From: CAYLQA01 sp964385695
GTDB taxonomy: Bacteria; Desulfobacterota; Desulfobulbia; Desulfobulbales; Desulfurivibrionaceae
Length of the DNA: 59,912 nt
Assembly: GCA_964385695.1 (NCBI GenBank)
Contig: CAYLQA010000015.1
Location: 1 to 59,912, forward strand
Direction of reading: 5' to 3'
Made by a program: the position numbers and the translations under genes. The notes beneath the pieces were generated by a model. That model searched no databases, was not told where the DNA came from, and saw nothing but the letters and a program-made list of their open reading frames with translations. Shown here one piece after another: positions 52,319-59,912 of the stretch (positions are counted from its first letter, which is position 1; each line of letters opens with the position of its first letter).

Positions 52319-53665
52319 ATGAAACGATTTTTTGCAGTTACCCTTGTCCTGTTGTGCGCCCTGAGCAGCCACTCCCTTTATGCAGCAGAGCAAAACGACC
52401 GGGCAGGTTGCACGGTTTGCGGCATGTATCTCGACGTGTATCAAAAAACCGCAGCCCAAGGACAACTCTCCGGTAAAGGGGCCACCCACACCTGCGGGGT
52501 GGTTTGCCTCTTGCGCGTTGTCCAGGATGCGGGCGGGCCAGAAGCCTTTAGCGCTATCAAAGTCCGTGATTGGCATAACGGCCGACTTGTTGCAGCCAAG
52601 GATGCGACGTATGTCATTGGCAGTGATGTCATTCCCGACATGTTGCCCAGTCTTATCGCCTTTGCCGACAAGGTAGAAGCCGAGGCGTTCCGCGCCGCAC
52701 AGGGCGGAGAAATTCTTGATTTCAACCTGGCACTCAATGCCATCTCCCCAATGGGGATGACCATGCCCACCAAAATCAAGGCCGCAGTATTGCCACCTCA
52801 GGGTGCCTTTGGCATTGGGCTGGGCTACATGTACATGAGCATGGACACGGTCAAGCTCGGTTCTTCCAGTGTAGAGCCGGAGAATTTTATCAAACGCCCC
52901 GGCCAGATGATGGGGCCGAAAAAGATGGAATCAAGCGGTGAGATGCTCATGGCAAACTACGGACTGAGCGATGATCTGACCCTAAGCCTTTCGGCCAAGT
53001 ATCTTGAAAGGAAGATGCAGATGTACACCATGGGCGGCAATGCCATCACCACCAGTAAGCATACCGGCCTGAGCGACCTGAGCCTGGGCCTGCGTTACAA
53101 CATGTGGCACAACACCCACTACAGCCGCTTTTTCACCCTGCTCGCAGAAACCACCCTGCCCAGCGGCGACTTTGAGATGGAATGGCTCAACAGCCCGGGC
53201 ATGCAACTGGGTACCGGCGATTTCACCTTTACCGGCGGCCTGCTCTACTCCCAGCGCTATAAAAATATTTGGTTCCACGGCCTGACCAGCTACACCACAA
53301 AACGTGAAAACAGCGATGATTATAAGTTCGGGGATGAGGCCAAGATAGGTGCAGCACTGCATTACACCCCCAACTATGACCTGATGCTGGGACTTGAAAT
53401 CGATGGCGTGCATTATGAGAAGAATGAGTACCAAGGAAACGAGATCGGCAATACCGGCGGATTTCGCAGCAACCTCAGCGGCGTGATCGACTGGAGATTC
53501 CTTACCGCTTTAGGCGGAAATTTCTCCTTGCGCACCTCGGCCGGGCTCCCCATATACGAAGACCTCAACCACGCAAAGTCGGGCATGGTGGAAAGTGTTC
53601 AGCTGGGCGGCGGCTACTTTGTCAACGTCTCCATCAACTTCAAGCGGCGCTACAGCGATTCCTGA
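52319..53665 (+). CDS. NosL-like copper-binding domain fused to outer-membrane barrel
   Basis: The 448-residue product has a signal peptide (about 1-22, cleavage near YAA-E). A NosL-like domain (about 28-150) begins CTVCGMYLDVYQKTAAQ, and its Cys and Met pattern fits copper binding; HTCGVVCLL follows. The second part (about 165-448) is a beta-rich outer-membrane domain (GLGYMYMSMDTVKLGSS to GGGYFVNVSINFKRRY) similar to the MetA-type transporter/porin group. NosL is normally a short lipoprotein, so the fusion is unusual. No nos or copper-export genes are adjacent. Confidence 0.82.
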   Translation: MKRFFAVTLVLLCALSSHSLYAAEQNDRAGCTVCGMYLDVYQKTAAQGQLSGKGATHTCGVVCLLRVVQDAGGPEAFSAIKVRDWHNGRLVAAKDATYVIGSDVIPDMLPSLIAFADKVEAEAFRAAQGGEILDFNLALNAISPMGMTMPTKIKAAVLPPQGAFGIGLGYMYMSMDTVKLGSSSVEPENFIKRPGQMMGPKKMESSGEMLMANYGLSDDLTLSLSAKYLERKMQMYTMGGNAITTSKHTGLSDLSLGLRYNMWHNTHYSRFFTLLAETTLPSGDFEMEWLNSPGMQLGTGDFTFTGGLLYSQRYKNIWFHGLTSYTTKRENSDDYKFGDEAKIGAALHYTPNYDLMLGLEIDGVHYEKNEYQGNEIGNTGGFRSNLSGVIDWRFLTALGGNFSLRTSAGLPIYEDLNHAKSGMVESVQLGGGYFVNVSINFKRRYSDS

Positions 53666-55339
53666 TTATTCGTCATTATCCGGAAGATTAAGCAGCACGG
53701 TTTTTCGGAGTTTATGCACCCCGACCACCTCATCGGGAGAGAAAACTACATAGCCCTCTGCATTATTCTGGTCCAGGCGAACCGCTTGCAGCAGGGCTAA
53801 GGAAAACTTGGCAAATGTGGCTCGTTTGAAAAAAGAGCTTCTGCTGCGGCTGGTATACAGTGGGGGATACTCTTGCGGCAGCCGCTGCCAGAGAAAATCC
53901 TTCTCCTGCGGCATGCTTTGCGGGCCAAGAAACTCCGGCAAAAAACGGTGCCCGCTTCGCAACCAATCAAAGCGTAACAACTCGGCAAACAACTCCCCAT
54001 CCTCCCGGGTGGCGGTGTATTGGAGCAGCATCCGGGCCATGAGGTCCTGGGTGGCGGAGCGCTCAAAAAATCCATGTTTTCGACAAAGGGCAATGAGACC
54101 GTGGAAAAAGGCAAAGGGGTCCTTTTCCACCCTTTTGACATAACTCAGGGTCGCTCGAAAAAAGCGGTTGTTGTAAAAGCTCTCCACCCCTTCGCCAAAC
54201 CAATACAGATCATCGATGGCAGCATGATCCAGCCATCTGTTTGCCAACACCGAGTAAGGGGGGGAAACACAATTTGTGATCCCGAACTCCTCTTTGGCTT
54301 GACTGATGGGGGTATCCGGCAGGATCTTGAGCAGACCCATCTGGATATAATGGGGCGCCAGGTCATACACATCATTAAAGGAGTTGCGGAAGCTCTCCCG
54401 GGTTTCCTGGGGCAGGCCCAAAATGAGATCCAGGTGCAGGTGGATGGTGTCGAGTGCCATCAGGCGCCTGATATTGGCAAAGGCCTTGGCAATATCCATG
54501 CTCCGGTTCACCGCCTCCAGGGTCACAGCATTGGTGGATTGCAGGCCGATCTCAAACTGGAATTTTCCCAGTGGCACGCTCTCTAAAAAGGAAAACATCT
54601 CCTCGTTAAAAAGATCCGGGGCGATCTCGAAGTGAAAGACCGTCTCCCCGGGCTGGGCAAGGAGAAAACGCCAGATGGCCAGGGAGCGATCTGCCGAGCC
54701 GTTAAAGGTGCGATCCACAAAACGGATAATCTTGGGCCTGTGGGCCATGATTCGGCCAAGCTCCTCTTCCACCTCGCTCAGCTCTTTGTTGTTGACTCCG
54801 CGGGAGACAGAGGAGAGGCAGTAGCTACAGGCAAATGGACAGCCACGGGAAGACTCATAATAGATGTGGCGGTTTGCAAGGGGGCCGCTAAAATCACTCT
54901 CCCGATAGGGCATGGCAAAGGGGCGGCCATTTTGGCAGGTGTACTCTTTTTCAAGCTTGCCTTGGGCCAAGTCTTTATAAAATTGCGGGCCCACCCCTTC
55001 TATCTCACCCCGGATCACCGAAATATTGTGCATTGCATCACAAACATACGGCGCCTCCGGCCCGCCGAGGACTATCGGAGTTTGCGGCAGGACCTGGCGC
55101 AAATCCATGAGCAGACGGCGGATAAGCGAGGTATTCCAGATATAGACGGAGAAAAAGATCGCACCGGGACCTCCGGCAGTAATCCGGAGCAGGGTCTCAT
55201 AGTAGGGGTCGTTGATGGTGAACTGCTTGAGAGCAACGGATGCCTGTGGCAGATGGACCTCAAGCTCGTTGCGCACATAGAACAGCGCCGGGCAGGAATG
55301 GGTATAGCGGGCATTAAAGCCGATGAGAGAAATATTCAT
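53666..55339 (-). CDS. B12-binding radical SAM protein (DUF4080 type)
   Basis: About 557 residues from ATG 55339 (MNISLIGFNARYTHSC). An N-terminal cobalamin-binding-type Rossmann domain (about 1-140) is followed by the radical SAM core with the cluster motif CPFACSYC near residue 170, then a C-terminal DUF4080-like region. Relatives are annotated as tRNA- or lipid-modifying radical SAM enzymes, but the reaction of this subgroup is not established. The upstream 140 bases hold inverted heptamer repeats shared with the divergent lgt. Confidence 0.85.
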   Translation of the reverse strand: MNISLIGFNARYTHSCPALFYVRNELEVHLPQASVALKQFTINDPYYETLLRITAGGPGAIFFSVYIWNTSLIRRLLMDLRQVLPQTPIVLGGPEAPYVCDAMHNISVIRGEIEGVGPQFYKDLAQGKLEKEYTCQNGRPFAMPYRESDFSGPLANRHIYYESSRGCPFACSYCLSSVSRGVNNKELSEVEEELGRIMAHRPKIIRFVDRTFNGSADRSLAIWRFLLAQPGETVFHFEIAPDLFNEEMFSFLESVPLGKFQFEIGLQSTNAVTLEAVNRSMDIAKAFANIRRLMALDTIHLHLDLILGLPQETRESFRNSFNDVYDLAPHYIQMGLLKILPDTPISQAKEEFGITNCVSPPYSVLANRWLDHAAIDDLYWFGEGVESFYNNRFFRATLSYVKRVEKDPFAFFHGLIALCRKHGFFERSATQDLMARMLLQYTATREDGELFAELLRFDWLRSGHRFLPEFLGPQSMPQEKDFLWQRLPQEYPPLYTSRSRSSFFKRATFAKFSLALLQAVRLDQNNAEGYVVFSPDEVVGVHKLRKTVLLNLPDNDE

Positions 55340-55345
55340 TTCAAG

Positions 55346-55461
55346 AAGTAACAAGTGACAAGTAACGAGTTACGAGTTAAAAATTAGCAACACTTGCTAA
55401 GCACGGAGTGACAAGCATTGTGTAACGCTTTACTCGTCACTTGTCACTCGTTACTCGTTAC
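55346..55461. repeat. inverted blocks of 7-base tandem repeats
   Basis: Left block 55346-55380 is five heptamers of the type AAGTAAC/AAGTGAC/GAGTTAC. The right block (about 55430-55461) is the inverse type GTCACTT/GTCACTC/GTTACTC. The two are roughly inverted copies across the intergenic region between the divergent radical SAM and lgt genes. The same heptamer occurs at 59137-59171. Confidence 0.75.
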
Positions 55462-55486
55462 GGCTGTTAGATTTGTCACGAAAAAA

Positions 55487-56281
55487 ATGATTCCCTACCC
55501 GCATATCGATCCTGTCATCTTTCACCTCGGCCCCCTGCAGGTGCGCTGGTACGGGCTCATGTACGTGCTTGGTTTTGTGGCCAGTTATTGCCTCGTTCGT
55601 TACCAGATCAAGAAATACAGCCTCAAAGACCTGGAAGAACATTTTGAAAACCTCAACCTGGTGCTGATCATCAGTCTGGTCCTGGGCGCTCGCCTTGGCT
55701 ATGTCCTCTTTTACAACCTCTCCTATTATATCGCGCATCCCGCCGAGATCCTGGCAACCTGGCAGGGTGGAATGTCCTTTCACGGAGCCCTCATCGGCGT
55801 GCTCCTTGGCGGGCTGATCTTTTGCCGCAAAAACAGATTCTCCTTTTTAGAGAGTGGTGACGTCTATGTGGTAACCATCCCCATAGGGCTCGGCCTGGGA
55901 AGGCTGGGCAACTTTATAAACGGCGAGCTTTTCGGCCGGGTCAGCGATGTACCCTGGGCCATGATCTTTCCCGGCGGCGGACCATTGCCGCGCCATCCTT
56001 CCCAGCTCTACCAGAGCTTTATGGAAGGCGTCCTCCTCTTTATCGTTCTCTGGCTTGCCAAAAACCGCTATTGGAAGAGGAACTGGCCTTCCGGCTCGCT
56101 CTTGGCCCTATTTCTCATCTTTTACGGCATCTTTCGCTGGGTGGCAGAATTCTTTCGCCAGCCCGATGTCCAAGTCGGTTTTTTGTTCAACACCTTTACC
56201 ATGGGCCAGCTACTCAGCACTGCCATGATCATCGCCGGTGGCGCTATCCTTCTTCTGGTAAAAAAAAGGCCTGTAAGTTGA
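55487..56281 (+). CDS. lgt: prolipoprotein diacylglyceryl transferase
   Basis: From ATG 55487 (MIPYPHIDPVIF) the product has 264 residues and about seven membrane spans. Lgt adds diacylglycerol to the lipobox cysteine of prelipoproteins. The family signature GRLGNFINGELFGR is present near residue 140, along with YGLMYVLGF and HPSQLYQSFMEG. Its substrates here would include the secretin and the TolC-like lipoprotein. The ribosome binding site is weak, since the leader carries the heptamer repeats. Confidence 0.95.
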   Translation: MIPYPHIDPVIFHLGPLQVRWYGLMYVLGFVASYCLVRYQIKKYSLKDLEEHFENLNLVLIISLVLGARLGYVLFYNLSYYIAHPAEILATWQGGMSFHGALIGVLLGGLIFCRKNRFSFLESGDVYVVTIPIGLGLGRLGNFINGELFGRVSDVPWAMIFPGGGPLPRHPSQLYQSFMEGVLLFIVLWLAKNRYWKRNWPSGSLLALFLIFYGIFRWVAEFFRQPDVQVGFLFNTFTMGQLLSTAMIIAGGAILLLVKKRPVS

Positions 56282-56370
56282 CGACCTCCCTAGGGGTGTT
56301 TACACTGAACAGAGGCTTTCCTGAAGGTTAATGAGCACCTCCTTTGTCCAATTATAATTGAGGAGTTTGT

Positions 56371-59133
56371 ATGATTCTTTTTCACACCAAAACTCTACAG
56401 CAAAATATTCGCAAACGGCCCAGCCGGAAAAACGACTTTTTCCTCCGTAGCCTTTCTTTTGCTTTCACCCTTACCCTGTGTATGACTATGACTTCAATCG
56501 AACTTGCCGCTAAAGAACTTGCCCCCCATCTCTATAAAAGCACCCTTGATAACGGCATGTCCGTACTGGTCAAGGAAACACCGGGAACCAAGGTGGCCAC
56601 CGTCCAGATCTGGGTCAAGGCGGGCAGTGTTTATGAGGAAAAGCATGAGGCGGGTATTACCCATCTCATCGAGCATATGATCTTCAAAGGCACCCCAACC
56701 CTTGGCCCGGGCGAGGTTGCAGGCGGCATAGAGGCCATGGGCGGCCGGATCAACGCCTATACCTCCTATGAATACACGGTTTACCACGCCACCCTCTCTG
56801 CCCGGCATTGGGGATCGGCCATGGATATTCTGACCGATGCGGTACTCAACTCGGTCTTTGATGCTGACGAGCTTGCGCGGGAAAAAAAGGTGGTCCTTGA
56901 GGAGATCCGCATGCGCCAGGATAAGCCCAACATCAAGCTCTTTCAAGAACTCATGGGCACGGCCTACTCCGCCCATCCCTACCGGTTGCCCATCAGCGGC
57001 ACCGAGGAGAGTGTCTCGGCCATCAGCCGCGACGATATCCTCAACTACATGAAAAATCATTACTACCCGGAAAATTTCACCGTGGTGGTTGTGGGCGATG
57101 TCCGCTCCGTGCAGGTGGTGGACAAGGTGGAAAAACTCTTCGCCTCCCTGCAAAAAAGCGACAAGACCGCGCCCAGCCTGGCCAAGGAGCCAGAGCAGAA
57201 GCAGGCCCGTCTGTTCGTGGAAGAGGAGGACATCCAGCAGGCCCATATGGCCTTGGCCTTTCCCATCTCCCAGTTCAGCAATCCCGACACCCCGGTGCTC
57301 GATGTTTTGACCCATATCCTGGGCCAGGGCAACACCTCACGCCTCTATCGCAACCTGCGTGACGACAAAGGACTGGTCTATCGTATCCACGGCTCTGCCT
57401 TTACCCCCAGAGATCCAGGCCTGCTGGAGGTCACCGCCACCCTGGATGCGGATAAGATCATGGAGAGCCTTAGCGAGACCCTGGTGGAGATCTTTCAGCT
57501 CAAATACCTCACTGTGAGCGATGAAGAATTGGAGCGGGCCAAACGCAACCTGGAGAGCGACTTTGTCTTCAATCTGGAACGGGCCGAAGGCCAGGCACGG
57601 ATGCTCGGCTCCTTTGAATTTCTCGCCGGCGATCCCCGTGAGGATAAATACCTTGAGCAGGTGCGGGCCGTGAGCAAAGAGGACATCCAACGGGTTGCCG
57701 CCTTTTATCTCAAAAACAACCGCCTGACCGTTGGTGCCATTGTGCCCACGGGCAGCAACCTGGCCCTGGACCATGCCAAGCTTGAAGAGATCGCCAAGCA
57801 GGCGGACGAAAAGGCCAAGAAAGGATTACCCACCTCCCAGCTGGCCGAGGCCTACCTGCCCGATGTGCACCGTTTTACCTTGAAAAACGGCATGCACCTC
57901 CTGGTGCGGGAGGATAACGATATTCCCACCGTGGCCATCCGCGTTGTTCTGCCAGGCGGACTGAGAAGTGAATCCGAGTCCACCAACGGCGCCTTTGCCT
58001 TTATCTCCGAGCTTCTGCCCAAGGGTACGGAGCGGCTCACAGCCCAGGAGCTCAATAAGAAGGTGGCCGACATGGCCGGCAGCATCCACGGCTTTAACGG
58101 TAAAAACACCTTTGGCGTGAAAGCGGATTTTCTCTCCCGTTTCACAGAAGAGGGCCTGACCCTGGTCCGCGATGTGGTCCGCATACCGGCCTTTGCCGCC
58201 GAAGAGGCGGAAAAAATTCGGCCGGAACTCTTAAGTCATCTGAAACAACAAGAGGACTCGCTTCCCTCCCTGGCCTTTAAGGAGTTTAACAAGCGCCTCT
58301 TTTCCGGCCACCCCTACGGACTCAATACGGCGGGCGACGAAACAGCGCTTAAAAATTTCAGCGTAGCGGATCTCAAAAATCTCTACGAGGAGCATGCCCG
58401 CCCCGAGGAAATGGTCCTCTCCGTGGCCGGTGACGTGGAGGCGGACAAGATCAAAAAACTTGCCGAAAAACTCTTTGGCGACTGGCCGGCCACACCCCAG
58501 GAAAGTACTGCCGAAGAAAGCTTCCTGCCGCCGGAGAATCCGGCCGAGCCGGAGCTGATCAACATCAAGCGGGATAAGCAGCAGGTGCACATCATTATCG
58601 GTTTCTTGGGTACCACTCTGGACAGTGAAGATCGTTATGGGCTAGAGGTGCTTGATACAGCCCTTTCCGGCCAGAGCGGACGCCTCTTTACCGAACTGCG
58701 AGACAAAAAGAGCCTGGCCTACAGCCTTTCCTCTTTTTCTCTCTTGGGGCTTGACACAGGCTCCTTTGGCATTTATATCGGCACCAGCCCGGATAAAAAG
58801 GACGAGGCCATCAAGTCTGTCTGGCAGCAACTCTATCGTATTCAGGAAGAACTCATCAGCGATGAGGAGCTTGAAAAGGCCAAGAACATCCTGATCAGCA
58901 ACTACGAGTTGAGTTTGCAGACCCATGGCTCCCAGGCCATGGAAATGGCCTTGAACGAAACCTACAGTCTGGGCCAGGATTTCGGCAACCGTTATATCCA
59001 CGCTTTAGAGCAGGTGGACGCAAAAACCGTACAGGATATTGCCCGCAGATACATTCAGCCCAACCATTATGTGATGGTAACCGTGGGTGCAGAGGCCCCG
59101 CCAGCTGAAGCTGCAGTGACGAGTGACGAATGA
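56371..59133 (+). CDS. M16 family zinc peptidase, two-domain form
   Basis: The 920-residue product has a hydrophobic signal segment (about 26-44) and two M16 halves. The first half (about 55-480) has the inverted zinc motif HLIEH at about 98-102 with the downstream glutamate region (EKKVVLEEIRMRQD). The second half (about 500-900) has the same fold, but the zinc motif is absent (the corresponding segment reads GAFAFISELLPKG). This pairing of an active and an inactive half is standard for periplasmic pitrilysin-like enzymes. GAGGAG precedes the ATG. Confidence 0.92.
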   Translation: MILFHTKTLQQNIRKRPSRKNDFFLRSLSFAFTLTLCMTMTSIELAAKELAPHLYKSTLDNGMSVLVKETPGTKVATVQIWVKAGSVYEEKHEAGITHLIEHMIFKGTPTLGPGEVAGGIEAMGGRINAYTSYEYTVYHATLSARHWGSAMDILTDAVLNSVFDADELAREKKVVLEEIRMRQDKPNIKLFQELMGTAYSAHPYRLPISGTEESVSAISRDDILNYMKNHYYPENFTVVVVGDVRSVQVVDKVEKLFASLQKSDKTAPSLAKEPEQKQARLFVEEEDIQQAHMALAFPISQFSNPDTPVLDVLTHILGQGNTSRLYRNLRDDKGLVYRIHGSAFTPRDPGLLEVTATLDADKIMESLSETLVEIFQLKYLTVSDEELERAKRNLESDFVFNLERAEGQARMLGSFEFLAGDPREDKYLEQVRAVSKEDIQRVAAFYLKNNRLTVGAIVPTGSNLALDHAKLEEIAKQADEKAKKGLPTSQLAEAYLPDVHRFTLKNGMHLLVREDNDIPTVAIRVVLPGGLRSESESTNGAFAFISELLPKGTERLTAQELNKKVADMAGSIHGFNGKNTFGVKADFLSRFTEEGLTLVRDVVRIPAFAAEEAEKIRPELLSHLKQQEDSLPSLAFKEFNKRLFSGHPYGLNTAGDETALKNFSVADLKNLYEEHARPEEMVLSVAGDVEADKIKKLAEKLFGDWPATPQESTAEESFLPPENPAEPELINIKRDKQQVHIIIGFLGTTLDSEDRYGLEVLDTALSGQSGRLFTELRDKKSLAYSLSSFSLLGLDTGSFGIYIGTSPDKKDEAIKSVWQQLYRIQEELISDEELEKAKNILISNYELSLQTHGSQAMEMALNETYSLGQDFGNRYIHALEQVDAKTVQDIARRYIQPNHYVMVTVGAEAPPAEAAVTSDE

Positions 59134-59136
59134 CGA

Positions 59137-59171
59137 GTTACTTGTTACTTGTTACTTGTTACTTGTTACTT
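59137..59171. repeat. five tandem copies of GTTACTT
   Basis: Five perfect 7-base copies follow the M16 peptidase stop after a degenerate GTGACGA stretch. The unit is the same as in the inverted blocks at 55346-55461. Confidence 0.9.
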
Positions 59172-59197
59172 ATTTTCAAACAAAGTGAGAAAAAACC

Positions 59198-59860
59198 ATG
59201 CAAGATATCATGATAGCCCCCTCCATCCTGTCCGCGGACTTCGCCCGCCTGGGAGAAGATATTAGTGCCGTGGAAAAGGCAGGAGCGGATGTGATCCATA
59301 TCGATGTGATGGATGGCCATTTTGTGCCCAACATCACCATCGGCCCGCTGGTGGTCAAAGCGGTACGGAAGATCACGGACCTGCCCCTTGATGTGCATCT
59401 CATGATTGAGAATGCCGATAGGTACATTGATGATTTTGCCGATGCAGGCGCGGACTGGATCACCGTACATGTGGAGACCGGCTACCACCTGCACCGCACC
59501 ATCCACAAGATCAAGGATCTGGGTAAAAAGGCTGGTGCCGTGTTAAACCCTGCCACCCCGCTGAACACCCTGGAACATGTGCTGGCCGATCTTGACCTGG
59601 TTATGCTGATGAGTGTCAATCCCGGCTTTGGCGGGCAATCTTTTATCGAAGACTCCATCGACAAGGTGCGAGCCCTGAAAAAGATGATCGATGATCGCGG
59701 CCTTTCTGTGGGCATCGAGATCGATGGCGGGGTCAGCCCCACAACCATCGCCCCCATTGCCGAGGCAGGAGCCAACATCTTTGTTGCCGGCTCCGCGGTG
59801 TTCGGCAAGGAGGATTATGCCAAAGAAATAACGGCCATGAAGACCGCCTGCGGCTGTTAG
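59198..59860 (+). CDS. rpe: ribulose-phosphate 3-epimerase
   Basis: The 220-residue TIM-barrel enzyme interconverts ribulose 5-phosphate and xylulose 5-phosphate in the pentose phosphate pathway. Signatures are APSILSADFARL at the start, HIDVMDGHFVPNITIGP, DVHLMIEN, MSVNPGFGGQSF and EIDGGVSPTT. Length is typical and the gene is intact. GTGAGAAAAAACC precedes the ATG. Confidence 0.97.
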   Translation: MQDIMIAPSILSADFARLGEDISAVEKAGADVIHIDVMDGHFVPNITIGPLVVKAVRKITDLPLDVHLMIENADRYIDDFADAGADWITVHVETGYHLHRTIHKIKDLGKKAGAVLNPATPLNTLEHVLADLDLVMLMSVNPGFGGQSFIEDSIDKVRALKKMIDDRGLSVGIEIDGGVSPTTIAPIAEAGANIFVAGSAVFGKEDYAKEITAMKTACGC

Positions 59861-59912
59861 TTACGCATTTCCCTTGTGTTGCCGGCGCTTCTGCCACAAC
59901 TTTTCAATCTGG
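59861..59912 (-). CDS. C-terminal end of a gene cut by the window edge
   Basis: On the minus strand an open frame from the window edge runs 16 codons to TAA at 59861-59863 (QIEKLWQKRRQHKGNA). The basic helical ending and the position directly convergent with rpe are compatible with the tail of a real gene. The segment is too short to identify. Confidence 0.4.
   Translation of the reverse strand, partial: QIEKLWQKRRQHKGNA

Noticed and set aside
55346..55461. Heptamer blocks as a CRISPR array
   Set aside because: The unit is 7 bases with no spacers of regular length; it is a simple tandem repeat.

Overview
The window reads as chromosomal DNA of a Gram-negative bacterium with moderate GC. Genes present include two-subunit glycyl-tRNA synthetase alpha chain, SecB, Lgt, type IV pilus assembly genes, a FliA-type flagellar promoter, a DUF3373-type porin and a selenocysteine tRNA. 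Together these best fit Desulfobacterota, perhaps the Desulfobulbales branch. That placement is an inference from gene content and was not tested by any search. I see no rRNA, no CRISPR array and no intact insertion sequence.

Layout. 1-3.7 kb: a very small flagellar rod-type protein behind a FliA-like promoter, then pyrB-pyrC and lepB on the minus strand. 4.2-10.7 kb: a pilus assembly operon pilM-N-O-P, a PilQ-like N-terminal protein carrying TPR repeats that is frameshifted away from its signal peptide, and a separate MshL-type lipoprotein secretin. 10.8-16.7 kb (minus): secB, uvrA, a four-helix-bundle protein, rsmB and pgeF, the last three with stop/start overlaps. 16.8-21.4 kb: a DUF3373 porin, glyQ without glyS, tRNA-Sec, a small acidic protein with a zinc-finger-like motif, and a CAU tRNA. 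21.5-27.6 kb: palindromic repeats, groES-groEL, ilvE, an AI-2E family transporter and a cyclic-nucleotide-binding/receiver protein. 27.6-32.4 kb (minus): an RND (MMPL) transporter with a LolA-like protein and an outer membrane barrel. 32.7-33.8 kb: a higBA toxin-antitoxin pair, tRNA-Pro and tRNA-Asn.

33.9-45.9 kb (minus) is the most unusual region. It is one run of co-oriented genes: a TolC-family outer membrane lipoprotein with a long tail, a TPR protein, a FecR-domain protein, a 1414-residue LEPR/DUF4347 surface protein with VCBS/FG-GAP-like repeats, a small periplasmic adaptor, a GAF-like/HlyD adaptor, and a PqqD-like/M50 metalloprotease/HlyD fusion. It resembles a type 1 secretion locus, but no ABC ATPase is present and an M50-type membrane domain with a complete metal site sits in its place. 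I propose it as a dedicated export or processing system for the giant surface protein.

46-59.9 kb: a GlxA-type AraC regulator, a small cytochrome c, a remnant of a PhnD-type binding protein, an iron-dependent alcohol dehydrogenase, a dCache-PAS-HD-GYP protein ending in a degenerate GGDEF-like domain, a NosL/outer-membrane-barrel fusion, a B12-binding radical SAM protein (DUF4080 type), lgt, an M16 protease, rpe and the tail of a further gene on the minus strand.
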